From: JOPF133 sp052144935
Lineage (GTDB): Bacteria; Acidobacteriota; Terriglobia; Bryobacterales; Bryobacteraceae
Direction of reading: 5' to 3'
Assembly (NCBI GenBank): GCA_052144935.1
Contig: JBKQPR010000119.1
Coordinates: 10,730 to 74,729, forward strand
DNA: 64,000 bases
In this document: in pieces, positions 41,541-50,286 of the stretch
How positions within the stretch are numbered: position 1 is the stretch's first letter
How the letters are laid out: every line of letters starts with the position of its first letter
Translations under genes and position numbers: made by a program
The notes under the pieces: generated by a model
Told to the model about the DNA's origin: nothing
Databases searched by the model: none
Seen by the model: the letters and a program-made list of their open reading frames with translations, nothing else

Positions 41541-42380
41541 ATGGCGGATCGTCTCGAAGAACTCGTCGGTGAAACGCCGAAAATCGAGAAAATCGTGGAC
41601 GGTATGATGCAGACCGAAGGTCCCGCATACAGCCGTGACGGAGATCTTCTCTTCAGCGACATCCCGGCCCGGCGGATCATGAAGTGGAAAAACGGTGTTC
41701 TCACCGCATTTCGCACCGACAGCAATCGCGCCAACGGTCTGACCTTCGACCACGTGGGCCGCCTGCTGGCATGCGAGGCCGGCCGCGTGACCCGCACGGA
41801 GCACGATGGCCGCATCACCGTTCTGGCGGATCAATACGAAGGGAAAGGCCTGAATATCCCGAACGATCTGGTGTGTGCGATTGACGGAAGCGTTTATTTC
41901 AGCGATCTGCGATTTCGCGCTCCCCCGGCCAATCCGGCGAGGACCGATTTTTCCGCTTTGTACCAGATTACGCCCCAAGGAAAGGTCAGAGTGGTATCCC
42001 GGGATTGCGTGCGCCCCAACGGCATGGCGCTCACCGCCAATCAACAGAAGTTATACCTGGCGGATAGCGGACCGAAGACCCTGTGGATTTACGATATCGC
42101 CGCGGATGGCTCCCTGCAAAACGGCCACATCTTCGCCGACATGAGCTCCGGGCGTGGTGTTCCGGATGGGCTGAAGACGGACGAAGACGGCAATGTGTGG
42201 GTAGCCGGCCCTGCCGGAGTTTGGGTTTTCAACGCGCAAGGAAAGCATTTGGGCATCATTCCACTTCCGGTGACGCCGACGAACTGCTGTTGGGGTGGAG
42301 ATTGGCGGGACTTCTATGTCACCGGCCACACCTCTGTTTATAAGATTTCAACCAATGTCAATGGGACACGGACTTACTAA
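41541..42380 (+). CDS. SMP-30/gluconolactonase family protein
   Basis: 279 residues, no signal peptide. TEGPAYSRDGDLLFSDIPAR opens the six-bladed propeller with the metal-ligand Glu; NIPNDLVCAIDGSVYFSD and CVRPNGMALTANQQKLYLAD supply the conserved Asn and Asp ligands. Members hydrolyse sugar or other lactones in a Ca/Zn-dependent way. It starts immediately after the upstream stop. With the exported partner it probably handles oxidised sugars. Confidence 0.9.
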   Translation: MADRLEELVGETPKIEKIVDGMMQTEGPAYSRDGDLLFSDIPARRIMKWKNGVLTAFRTDSNRANGLTFDHVGRLLACEAGRVTRTEHDGRITVLADQYEGKGLNIPNDLVCAIDGSVYFSDLRFRAPPANPARTDFSALYQITPQGKVRVVSRDCVRPNGMALTANQQKLYLADSGPKTLWIYDIAADGSLQNGHIFADMSSGRGVPDGLKTDEDGNVWVAGPAGVWVFNAQGKHLGIIPLPVTPTNCCWGGDWRDFYVTGHTSVYKISTNVNGTRTY

Positions 42381-42389
42381 AAGACGGCC

Positions 42390-42533
42390 ACTGAATCGCC
42401 GGCGCTGTTGGAAGCAGCGCCGGTCCCGCAGCGCGGGGCCAAGCTGACACTCGCCCGGCTGAAGGCGCTGCTCGCAAAATATCGCATCCGCCGCTGGGCG
42501 GCCGAGGAACTGCAGACGCTGCGAGGCGAATAG
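42390..42533 (+). pseudogene. IS110-family transposase fragment
   Basis: A 47-codon frame reads ESPALLEAAPVPQRGAKLTL then ARLKALLAKYRIRRWAAEEL, ending in a stop. This is a stretch from the central coiled-coil part of IS110-type DEDD transposases. No terminal repeats or other parts of the element are nearby. Confidence 0.6.
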
Positions 42534-42784
42534 CCATTCCTGCAGGTGAGGCACGAGGTTTCTGGTTCTCCGAACACCACCCTTGCCGCTTAGCGCCGGG
42601 AGCGCGGAAGCGATCAGCGATCAGGCTCTTCTCCAGTTACCGCAACTGCGCCTGCTTTACACGCGAGCGCGCTCGAAACTCCAGCCGCATTGGAGTGCTG
42701 CGCGGAAGGATCGATTTTTAGCTGCACCTGGGTCGCCCGCGGTGCGCTTCGCTATACTTCTGGGAGAAAGGGGAGGCAAATAGA

Positions 42785-44911
42785 ATGCTCGGGATGCCCT
42801 TTTTCGGCATGTGGCTATGGTTTCCGGCGCTTGGTATCATGGGAGGCGGTTCTTTCCTGCTTGGGCAGGAGGCGGCGGCCTCTTTGCCGCTGGTTCCCAT
42901 GCCCCGCGAGATCCGGGCGGGGGCAGTGCTGCCGCTCGCGCATGGCGTGGCCATCTCCACACCGGACGCGGACGCGGAGGACCGGTTCGCCGCTGAAGAT
43001 CTGATCGCCACTCTGAAGCAACGGGGCATTGGGGCTCGAAGCGGGACCACCGGCGAGGTGAAGATCGTGCTGCTGCGGGACACAAGCCAACGGGCAGCAG
43101 CGGTTCTTGCGGCGAAGCACCTGGCCCTGTCTCCCGAAATGCGCAACGAGGGTTACGTGCTGGCGACCGAGGGCAACACCACTTATGACATCGCCTCCTC
43201 TGCCGCAGGAGTCTATTACGGCGCACAGACGCTGAAGCAGTTAATTTCCGGGCCGGTCTTTCAATCCGTGGAGATCCGGGATTGGCCGGCGATGCCTTAC
43301 CGCGGCATTTCGCACGACATCTCCCGCGGCCCGATCTCGACTCTCGAATTTCAGAAGCACATCATTCAGGCGCTTTCCGAATACAAGATCAATATCTATT
43401 CACCGTACATGGAGAACTCGCTGGAGTACCAAAGCGAACCCTTGCCGGCTCAGCCCGGCGGATCGCTGACGCGGCGGGATGTGGACGAACTGGTGCGCTA
43501 CGCCCGCCAGTTTCACGTGACCATCGTTCCGGAGCAGGAAGCTTTCGGACACATGCACCACACCTTGATGTTCGAACAGTATCTGCCACTGGGGGAGACC
43601 CCACACGGCAGTGCGCTCGCTCCCGGGCAGCCGGGTTCGATCGAACTGGTGCGCCGATGGGTGACCGAACTGGCCGCCATCTATCCGGGTCCCTTCATCC
43701 ACGTGGGCGCGGACGAAGTCAATGAACTGGGAACCGGGCAGAGCCAGCCAGCGGTAGCCGCCGGCGGCGAACCCCGGCTATACATGGATTTCCTGAAGCA
43801 GATCTATGGATTGGTCCAGCCGCTGCACAAACGGATGCTCTTCTGGGGCGACATTGCAATGAGGGAGCCTGAGTTGGTGAAGACACTTCCAAAGGACATC
43901 ATTGCGGTGGCCTGGGAATACGGACCTCGGCCGGAGGGCTTCGAAAAATGGCTCCGCCCATACGTGGATGCCGGAATGGAGACGTGGGTGTCTCCGGGCC
44001 TGAATAACTGGGATCGGGTGTACCCGAATTATTACGAAGCGCTGTTAAACATCCAACGATTCGTGCGCGACGGCCAACGGTTGGGATCCACAGGAGTGTT
44101 GAACACAGTCTGGAACTCCGACGATGGCAGCTTGTTTAACGCCAACTGGTATGGGCTGCTGTTCGGCGCGGCGGCAGGCTGGCAGCCGGGCGAGAGCAGC
44201 ATTGCACGGTTCGAAAACAGCTTCGGGCAGGTGTTTCACGGTGACCTGACGGGCAAAATCAACGAAGCGCAGAGGGAGCTCGCCGCGGCGCACCAGTGCT
44301 TCAGCAAAGCCGGCTCGACGCACGGGGCGATGGCGGAGTTGTTTTGGATGGATCCGTGGACCCGGCAGGGGCAGGCAACTTCCGCGAAACTGCTGCCTCT
44401 GGGGCACGAGATCCGGCTGCACTCCGAGCGGGCCATTACGCTGATCAAGGAAGCGGAGGCGGTAGTCCCGCTACGGGAGACGGACGCGCTCCGCGCCATG
44501 GAACTGGGAGCACGCCGCATGGATTTCATCGTGTACAAGTTCCAGGCGGCGCAGCAGATCGCGGATCAATATGCGCTCGCCGACCAGCAGCACAATGGAG
44601 GGCGGCACGCCGGAGAGCCGTTATTTCACCTCGAATACTATTACCAGGACCTGGTTTATGGCTACGGGCTGCTGCACGATCTCTACGAGCAGGCGTGGGG
44701 ACGGGAGAACCGGCCGTTTGCGCTCCACAATATACTGGCGCATTACGACATGAACATTCAGTTGTGGCTGCGGCGTTCCGGCTGCCGCGTGCAGTTCGCG
44801 CGAAACCCGGCCGGTCCAACCGATCCGGCACCGCCCGGCGTTCCCGCGGATTGCAGCGAGCCGATGCCGTACAGTCAATGGCGCAGTCTATTCCTGGGTG
44901 GTTCCAGATAA
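42785..44911 (+). CDS. GH20 beta-N-acetylhexosaminidase
   Basis: 708 residues. A hydrophobic signal (FGMWLWFPALGIMGGGSFLL) precedes a GH20b-like domain (LVPMPREIRAGAVLPLAHGV). The TIM barrel carries HVGADEVNELG, with the catalytic Asp310-Glu311 pair of substrate-assisted GH20 enzymes, and YRGISHDISRGPISTLE at the barrel entry. The C-terminal 250 residues are helical. It probably removes terminal GlcNAc or GalNAc residues from chitin-like or glycoprotein substrates in the periplasm or outside. GGGGAGG lies upstream of the ATG. Confidence 0.93.
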   Translation: MLGMPFFGMWLWFPALGIMGGGSFLLGQEAAASLPLVPMPREIRAGAVLPLAHGVAISTPDADAEDRFAAEDLIATLKQRGIGARSGTTGEVKIVLLRDTSQRAAAVLAAKHLALSPEMRNEGYVLATEGNTTYDIASSAAGVYYGAQTLKQLISGPVFQSVEIRDWPAMPYRGISHDISRGPISTLEFQKHIIQALSEYKINIYSPYMENSLEYQSEPLPAQPGGSLTRRDVDELVRYARQFHVTIVPEQEAFGHMHHTLMFEQYLPLGETPHGSALAPGQPGSIELVRRWVTELAAIYPGPFIHVGADEVNELGTGQSQPAVAAGGEPRLYMDFLKQIYGLVQPLHKRMLFWGDIAMREPELVKTLPKDIIAVAWEYGPRPEGFEKWLRPYVDAGMETWVSPGLNNWDRVYPNYYEALLNIQRFVRDGQRLGSTGVLNTVWNSDDGSLFNANWYGLLFGAAAGWQPGESSIARFENSFGQVFHGDLTGKINEAQRELAAAHQCFSKAGSTHGAMAELFWMDPWTRQGQATSAKLLPLGHEIRLHSERAITLIKEAEAVVPLRETDALRAMELGARRMDFIVYKFQAAQQIADQYALADQQHNGGRHAGEPLFHLEYYYQDLVYGYGLLHDLYEQAWGRENRPFALHNILAHYDMNIQLWLRRSGCRVQFARNPAGPTDPAPPGVPADCSEPMPYSQWRSLFLGGSR

Positions 44912-44933
44912 TAGAGGTCCTGGGGGGAACCGA

Positions 44934-45071
44934 ATGCTGAGGGGAAAAGTTGCGGTGGTGACGGGCGGAGCCAACGGGATTGGAGCAGCAACCGCAACGC
45001 TTTTGGAAACAAAGGGTGCGTCGGGGTGGGTATTCGATCGCGAACCGCCGCGGGAAGAGAGGCGCGCATGA
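44934..45071 (+). pseudogene. N-terminal stump of a short-chain dehydrogenase
   Basis: 45 codons read MLRGKVAVVTGGANGIGAAT and ATLLETKGASGWVFDRE, the NAD-binding TGxxxGIG motif and first alpha-beta unit of an SDR; then a stop. Normal SDRs are about 250 residues, so 80 percent of the gene is missing. It starts 22 bases after the GH20 stop, so the parent gene was probably the next member of that operon. Confidence 0.75.
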
Positions 45072-45442
45072 CGATGCCGGCGCGGGGCGCATGGCGATCG
45101 TTGCCCGGCGGCACTTGTCGGCCGCCAGGCCGAACCAGCCTTGCCCTTTTCAGCCCGCGTCCCGCCCGCGGCGCGGTGGGCGGCGGCCCTGCGATGGCGG
45201 ACCGGGCAGCGTGTTCATGGTGGGAGCGTATCGCGAAATCCGAGGCCGCCTCCAGACGCGCGCCCAGATCAGGCGGCACCGCTGCCTTGGCGGATGCGCG
45301 GCGCCAGGCCGGGGCGCGAGTCCCGAAACATCCCGGTCCAGAGCCCTCATGAACTGAAGTTGACGCGTCAACAGAGGCAATGATTGCATAATGGGAATTG
45401 GATTAGCGCTGGCGAGATCTCCACCTGGAGTACGGATCTCCA
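45072..45442. other. Repeat-bearing gap after SDR stump
   Basis: No gene is supported. 45122-45190 is about 85 percent similar to 46633-46700, identical over CGTCCCGCCCGCGGCGCGGT and the adjoining GGGCGGCGGCC. The region is extremely GC-rich with long shadow frames on both strands. Confidence 0.5.
45122..45190 (+). repeat. Interspersed GC-rich repeat, copy 1
   Basis: It aligns with 46633-46700: both begin CCGCCAGGC then GAACCAG, pass a TTCAGCCC segment and share a 31-base core. The two copies flank the uroporphyrinogen-decarboxylase-like gene in the same orientation. Confidence 0.65.
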
Positions 45443-46504
45443 ATGCCGGAAAACCCATACCTCAAGATGGCCCGGGGCGGCCTGCGCATGCCGATTGGCA
45501 CGGATCTCGTGCTCCATGAGTCGTCCGATCCGGAGGCGTGCAAGTATGATGCGGAATTGCTGGGCGCCGTTGTAGAGGCGGCTGCGCGCCGTTACGCGAC
45601 ACCTCTCGCGTTCCCGCTGATGGACCTGACGTTGGAGAAACTGGATCTGCTGCAGTTCCTGGGCGTGCCCGACGCGCAGGCGGGCCTGTTTCATTTTCCG
45701 GAGGCTCCCTCGTTGAAGGTCGTTTCGGAAGTGGTTGCGGCTTCGCGGCGGCCGTTTCCGCTTCGGATTAAGGCCAATCAGAACGCCGTTCGATACATCG
45801 CGGAGAGAACCGATCTATTGCCGGTGGGTATGCTGATCGGCCCGTTCTCACTGATGACGAAACTAGTGGCTGATCCGATTGCGCCGGTGGCAATAGCGGG
45901 CAGCGGCATGACGGCGGAGGAAGAGCCATCGGTTTGTCTGGTGGAGCGCTGCCTTACGCTTGCGGAGGCAACCGTGCAGAGGTCCGCCGAGGCGCAGATC
46001 GCCTCAGGCGCAAGGGCGATGATCGTCTGCGAACCAGCCGCGAACACGGTATATCTCTCGCCGAGGCAGTTGCGGGTGGGTTCGGATATTCTGGAGCGCT
46101 TCGTGCTGGCGCCGAACCGGCGATTGCGCAACCTGTTGGCGCGGCATGCCGTGGACCTGATTTTCCATGACTGCGGCGAGTTGACGACGGACATGGTGCG
46201 GCAGTTTGCGCTTGAGTTGCGGCCCGCGGTCCTGAGTCTCGGCAGCAGCCGGAAGTTGTGGGAAGACGCGGCCGTGGCGCCACAAGACGTGGTGCTGTTC
46301 GGTAACCTGCCAACGAAAACCTTCTACTCCGACGCGGTGATGCCGATTGAGGAAGTCAAGAGGCTGACAAGCGAAACCGTCCGGCGCATGGCCGCGTGCG
46401 GCCACGCGCACATCCTGGGCTCGGAGTGCGACGTATTGCATGTGCCGGACGCCGCGGAAACCATCCGGCGCAAAGTAGAAGCGATGTTAACATGCGAATG
46501 TTGA
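45443..46504 (+). CDS. Uroporphyrinogen decarboxylase-like (MtaA/CmuA-type) protein
   Basis: 353 residues. The URO-D/methyltransferase barrel shows VGMLIGPFSLMTKLVADPIA, ASGARAMIVCEPAANTVYLS, HDCGELT with His and Cys near the substrate or metal site, and LFGNLPTKTFYSDAVMPIEE. Such proteins include corrinoid-dependent methyltransferases as well as HemE. The early HemE N-terminal Arg motif is absent, so this is not heme biosynthesis. Flanked by GC-rich repeats on both sides, it may have moved as a block. Confidence 0.82.
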   Translation: MPENPYLKMARGGLRMPIGTDLVLHESSDPEACKYDAELLGAVVEAAARRYATPLAFPLMDLTLEKLDLLQFLGVPDAQAGLFHFPEAPSLKVVSEVVAASRRPFPLRIKANQNAVRYIAERTDLLPVGMLIGPFSLMTKLVADPIAPVAIAGSGMTAEEEPSVCLVERCLTLAEATVQRSAEAQIASGARAMIVCEPAANTVYLSPRQLRVGSDILERFVLAPNRRLRNLLARHAVDLIFHDCGELTTDMVRQFALELRPAVLSLGSSRKLWEDAAVAPQDVVLFGNLPTKTFYSDAVMPIEEVKRLTSETVRRMAACGHAHILGSECDVLHVPDAAETIRRKVEAMLTCEC

Positions 46505-46507
46505 GCG

Positions 46508-46551
46508 ATCAGGACCTGATATGGAGATCATCAGGACCTGATATGGAGATC
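46508..46551. repeat. 22-bp exact tandem duplication
   Basis: Two back-to-back copies of ATCAGGACCTGATATGGAGA plus TC, beginning 4 bases after the stop codon of the upstream gene. Confidence 0.9.
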
Positions 46552-46632
46552 ACCGGACGCACAACTCTCACGAACGAGCGTCCATCCGCGCGGCGGCGCC
46601 GGCTTCCCGATCGCTGCCGCGCCCCCGGCCGA

Positions 46633-46700
46633 CCGCCAGGCGGAACCAGTCTTTGCGGTTCAGCCCTGCGTCCCGCCCGCGGCGCGGTGGGCGGCGGCCA
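46633..46700 (+). repeat. Interspersed GC-rich repeat, copy 2
   Basis: Counterpart of 45122-45190, about 1.5 kb away in direct orientation. Confidence 0.65.
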
Positions 46701-46931
46701 TACGACCGCGGGCCGAGAGCGGCCTGCCGCGCGGCGGTCGCGCGAGCGGGCGGCCTGACGCGCGGGATCGATCAGCACTGTCTGATGCCCAACGGCCGCC
46801 AGGCTGGCTGAGAGGAGCGGGCGGGCGCAGGAGTGACTTCGGCGCAAGGGCCTCCGCAATGTGAAAGAAGTTGCCGGATGCGGCCCGCTGCCGCGAGATC
46901 ATCTCAGCGGCCCCGAAACTGTTACGGGGCA

Positions 46932-47822
46932 CTACGGTGCTGGCACCTCACGGCTTCCGATGAGCGCCGCCGTGATTCTTTCCCGCTGTTCCGCGCTCGT
47001 GGACGGCATGGGCGAACGCGGCCAGCCGCCAGCACGGCCCTGCAACTCCATGGCGGTCTTGACGTTGGCTGGCAGGTTGGGGCCGTCGATGGCGTTCCAG
47101 ACCCGCAGCAGTTTCTTGTGGCATTCGAGTGCCACCTGGTGCTCGCCGCGCCGCACGGCATTCCACAGCGCCACGGACCACTCAGGAGCGGCGGTGACGA
47201 TGGCACCGATCGACCCGTGGGCCCCGAGCACGAACGAGGGATAGAGCAGCGCGTCTACGGCGGAAAAAATACGGGCCTTCTCCGGCGCCAGCAGCAGCAG
47301 GTCGGCGAGGGTCTTCAGGTCGGCGGCGCTCTGCTTCACGCCGATGATGCCCGGCACCTCCCGCAGCATCCGCGCCAGCCGCGGCGCCGGTTGATAGCTC
47401 CAGGGGATGACGTTGTAGACGATCACGGGCATGCCGGTGGTTTCGGCAATGGCGGCGAAGTGCCGGATGGAGCTCTCTTCATCGGGCGCGAACAGGTAGT
47501 GAACGGGCGTAACCTGCAGGGCCGCTACCCCGAGGCCGGTAACTGCTTGGCCGCGTTCGATAGCCTCCCGCGTACTGTTGGCGATGATACCAGCGATTAC
47601 CGGCACTCGCCCGCCAGCCTCATCCACGGTCCAGGCGACGAGGCGGCGCAGTTCGGCGCAAGTCAACGTTTGACCCTCGCCGGTGCTGCCGCCGACGGCC
47701 AGGCCGTGCACTCCGGCCTTCTCGATCAGGTACCGCACCTCGGCGCGATGCGCCTGCTCGTCTGGTTCCTCGCGGTCATCGAAGGGTGTGACTAGAGGCG
47801 GAATAATGCCTTCTAGAATCAT
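46932..47822 (-). CDS. DapA/N-acetylneuraminate lyase family aldolase
   Basis: 296 residues forming a class I aldolase barrel: GIIPPLVTPFDD, the carboxylate-binding GGSTGEGQTL (44-53), Tyr136 in VIVYNV, and the Schiff-base Lys163 in IIGVKQSAADLK. It differs from true DapA in the HYLFAPDEES segment and in genomic context (sugar catabolism), so a sugar-acid or sialate-type substrate is more likely than lysine biosynthesis. Start at 47822; no partner gene within 100 bases. Confidence 0.88.
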   Translation of the reverse strand: MILEGIIPPLVTPFDDREEPDEQAHRAEVRYLIEKAGVHGLAVGGSTGEGQTLTCAELRRLVAWTVDEAGGRVPVIAGIIANSTREAIERGQAVTGLGVAALQVTPVHYLFAPDEESSIRHFAAIAETTGMPVIVYNVIPWSYQPAPRLARMLREVPGIIGVKQSAADLKTLADLLLLAPEKARIFSAVDALLYPSFVLGAHGSIGAIVTAAPEWSVALWNAVRRGEHQVALECHKKLLRVWNAIDGPNLPANVKTAMELQGRAGGWPRSPMPSTSAEQRERITAALIGSREVPAP

Positions 47823-47933
47823 TCTGCATCAATGTATCATCTTTCCGGGCGCGCACGGATATATCATTGACCGCAAGTGTGCCTGGATGAATCGAGATGG
47901 GAAACCGGCCATTATTCAACGGTCCGGGGCTCT

Positions 47934-48716
47934 CTAGCGGAGCGAAAGGCTCCGCAGCTTCTCTCTGGCTTCAGCGATCTGACGCTCCAGTTGTGGCTTG
48001 TGCCGCGATGCCTGGCTATCCAGCGTGGTGCCGGGTTTCGCGAGCTCCTGCTCGATCTCTTGGAGATAGCCTTCCGCGATTTCGAGATTGCGCTGTGCCG
48101 TCTCCGGATCGTGAAAGCCATCGCCGTTGACCGTGACATACACCGGCGTGGTGTGCGCTACCTGGCCGGTGCCGGCGTCACACCGGGCGGCGATCCAGAT
48201 ACCGTGCTGTGCCGGCAGATCGAACTCGACGGTCAGGTGGGCGGGGCTCCCGCTAGTCGAGCGGGCAAGCACCTTGGAGTGACCGATGAGTTCCAGAGAG
48301 CGTAGCGGAACCTGTTTGTCCTGCCCGTACGCCTCCGCCGAGATGTGCAGCTTGGTTCCAGGCGTGACGTCCAGAGTGTCGCCCGGGATGTGCCCGTTCA
48401 CTGTCAGCAGGACGACGGGTCCGGTGGTCACGAAGGTGTGGCCGGCTTTGAGAGCCGTGAACCAGCGCTCGAAGGATGGCTGCCCCCCGACGTAGGTATA
48501 GAAGCGGGCATTGCCGATCTGCGCGAAGCGCGGCTCGCTGAAACCATATTCGGGACCCTGTCCGCACCAGGGAAAATCGGAGCCGGCAAGCGCCGTAAGC
48601 TTGTAGCCCAGGTTGAGGAAATGGTAGTAGTAAGTAACCGCGAGCGGACCTTCCGGGACGCAGAACTGCGCCAGTTCCAGGAAGTCGGTCTTACCCCGAA
48701 TAGTATTCAGCGCCAT
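47934..48716 (-). pseudogene. CehA/McbA-type metallohydrolase, N-terminus missing
   Basis: About 260 residues match the C-terminal part of CehA/McbA-family PHP hydrolases: NTIRGKTDFLELAQFC, KLTALAGSDFPWCGQGPEYG, WFTALKAGHTFVTTGPVVLL and DTLDVTPGTKLHISAEAYG. The family normally starts with a signal peptide and a PHP N-terminal metal site, neither of which is present. The homology stops near 48716, exactly where another truncated gene begins on the opposite strand. The open frame to 48944 is a shadow of that gene. Confidence 0.7.
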
Positions 48717-48721
48717 TCCAC

Positions 48722-49177
48722 GGCTCGCCCAATCCGCCCATGGGCGCGCTGCTGACTTATTATTTGCGCGACGGCCTGGCGAGCCCGGAGGGCGCCCCGG
48801 TGGCCAGTGCGGCGGGGCCCAGGATGGTGCTGACGGTGACCGATGCGGAGGGCAAACTGGTGAGACAGATCGACGCCTCGAACCAGGCCGGCCTTGCATC
48901 GCACGCCGTGGGATCTGGGCGAGACGCCGCCGCCCGCTCCTCAAGGCGGCCGCGGTGGGCGTGGCGGACGCGGCGTGCGCGGCGACGCTGCCGGTGGTGG
49001 TGGCAGGGTGCCCGCCGGGCCCGGAGGGTGCCCCCTGGGCCCGGCGGGCGCAGTGGCCCGCTGGTGAAGCCGGGAACTTATCAGGTGACGCTGGGCAAGC
49101 TGGTCAACGGCACAGTCACGTCAGTCGGCCAGCCGCAGACGGTGGAAGTGGCGCCGCTGGAAGCGTCCAACAGGTAG
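48722..49177 (+). pseudogene. C-terminal fragment of VPS10/sortilin-like glycosidase
   Basis: NPPMGALLTYYLRDGLASPE, then LTVTDAEGKLVRQIDASNQA and the final GPLVKPGTYQVTLGKLVNGT with TVEVAPLEASNR match the C-terminal fibronectin-like end of exported sortilin/BNR proteins common in Acidobacteria. The glycine-rich middle (LGETPPPAPQGGRGGRGGRG) is in another frame, so two indels are present. More than 800 residues of the normal protein are absent. Confidence 0.7.
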
Positions 49178-49339
49178 AGAGGCAGTGATGAGTGGGCCCA
49201 TCTTCGCCGGTTTCGGGGCCATCGTGGGCTGCCAGCACGCTGAAAAAGCCGCGGCCTCCGGATCGGCCGCACTGTCGCGGCCGGAGACCTGCGAAAGGCC
49301 AAGAAGCCGATGCCGGCTGGGGAAAAAAGTGGATCCCGG

Positions 49340-50221
49340 TTACGGCCCCGCCGCCCCCCGCAGCCACCTCAAGAGGACCGGCAGCGAGTGCAACTGGTCC
49401 ACATGGTCGGGTGCGGAGTTGCCGGCGTAGCCGAGCAGCAGAAGGCGGCCGGCCCGTAGCTCGCTGAGCTGCTGCATCCCCATGGGACCCCACCTCACCA
49501 CCGCGCTGGGGCGCAAGCCGAGCTGCGCCGCCAGATAGTCGGCCGTTTCGGTGGTGCTCGCAAAGGTGCCCGGAAAGATCTCGGAATGCGTCACGATGGC
49601 GCGCTTGCTGCCGGCGATGGCGTCGCGCGCCAGTTTGAGCCAGATCTCCAGGTTGGCCGTGTCGATTTTGGATTCGAGCGGCCCGGGCTTTCCATCCACA
49701 TAATCGGTGTGGATGCCGTCGATCATCAGCGCGCCATCCACCCGCGCATAGGAGTCCGGCGTCTTCAGGATCTGCCGGATGGCGCCGCAGCCGGCGCTCC
49801 AACCGCCCAGCAGCACGCGCGCGAAATTCATGCCGGACTTGGCTTGGGCTTCGCGCAGCAGGGCCGGGAAACGGCCGCCGTTCTCGAAGAGCTTGGCATA
49901 GGTCTCGGAAACGCCGCCCACCTGGACGCTCACCACCGCCATCCGATTGCGTGACGCCGCCAGTTCGGGCAGCCAGTCGCCTCCGTGAAAGAAGAACAGC
50001 AGCGGCGCGGCCTTGGCGGCCTTCAAATCCGCCGGAACGAAGAGCGTGCCCAACTCCAGCTTGTCCCGGCGGCCCGGCGCAGTTTCTTCGGGTAAGCGAG
50101 GGTGCGCCCGCGTGTGTTCCACCATGGGCGATGGGTTTTGGGGCGACGGGCTTCGCGCCGGTTGCGCCCACATCCCGGCAGCCAACGGGAGCACGGCCCA
50201 CAGCATGGCAACCAGTTTCAT
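49340..50221 (-). CDS. Exported alpha/beta-hydrolase-like protein
   Basis: 293 residues from an ATG at 50221 giving the signal peptide MKLVAMLWAVLPLAAGMWAQ; alternative starts at 50251 and 50287 give N-terminal extensions made of a duplicated ETKxVxM stretch, the last overlapping the permease stop (TGATG). The esterase fold shows LLFFFHGGDWLPELAASRNR (oxyanion loop) and VLLGGWSAGCGAIRQILKTP with the GWSAG nucleophile elbow; late Asp and His are MIDGIHTDYVDG and APDHVDQLH. Substrate unknown. Cotranscribed with the APC permease. Confidence 0.8.
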   Translation of the reverse strand: MKLVAMLWAVLPLAAGMWAQPARSPSPQNPSPMVEHTRAHPRLPEETAPGRRDKLELGTLFVPADLKAAKAAPLLFFFHGGDWLPELAASRNRMAVVSVQVGGVSETYAKLFENGGRFPALLREAQAKSGMNFARVLLGGWSAGCGAIRQILKTPDSYARVDGALMIDGIHTDYVDGKPGPLESKIDTANLEIWLKLARDAIAGSKRAIVTHSEIFPGTFASTTETADYLAAQLGLRPSAVVRWGPMGMQQLSELRAGRLLLLGYAGNSAPDHVDQLHSLPVLLRWLRGAAGP

Positions 50222-50286
50222 CTGAACCGCCTTCGTCTCAACCGGCCTCATCCCCACGAGCTTTGTCTCAACCAGCGCGCGCCGCA

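Larger units (their letters stand above)
46505..46931. other. Gap with tandem and interspersed repeats
   Basis: A 22-bp unit is duplicated exactly at 46508-46529 and 46530-46551, just after the stop of the preceding gene; the unit contains the palindrome ATCAGGACCTGAT. The interspersed repeat copy lies at 46633-46700. No gene is supported. Confidence 0.6.

Noticed and set aside
45018..45380. Overlapping GC-rich frames after SDR stump
   Set aside because: All are Arg/Pro/Ala-rich translations of the repeat region with no recognisable domain.
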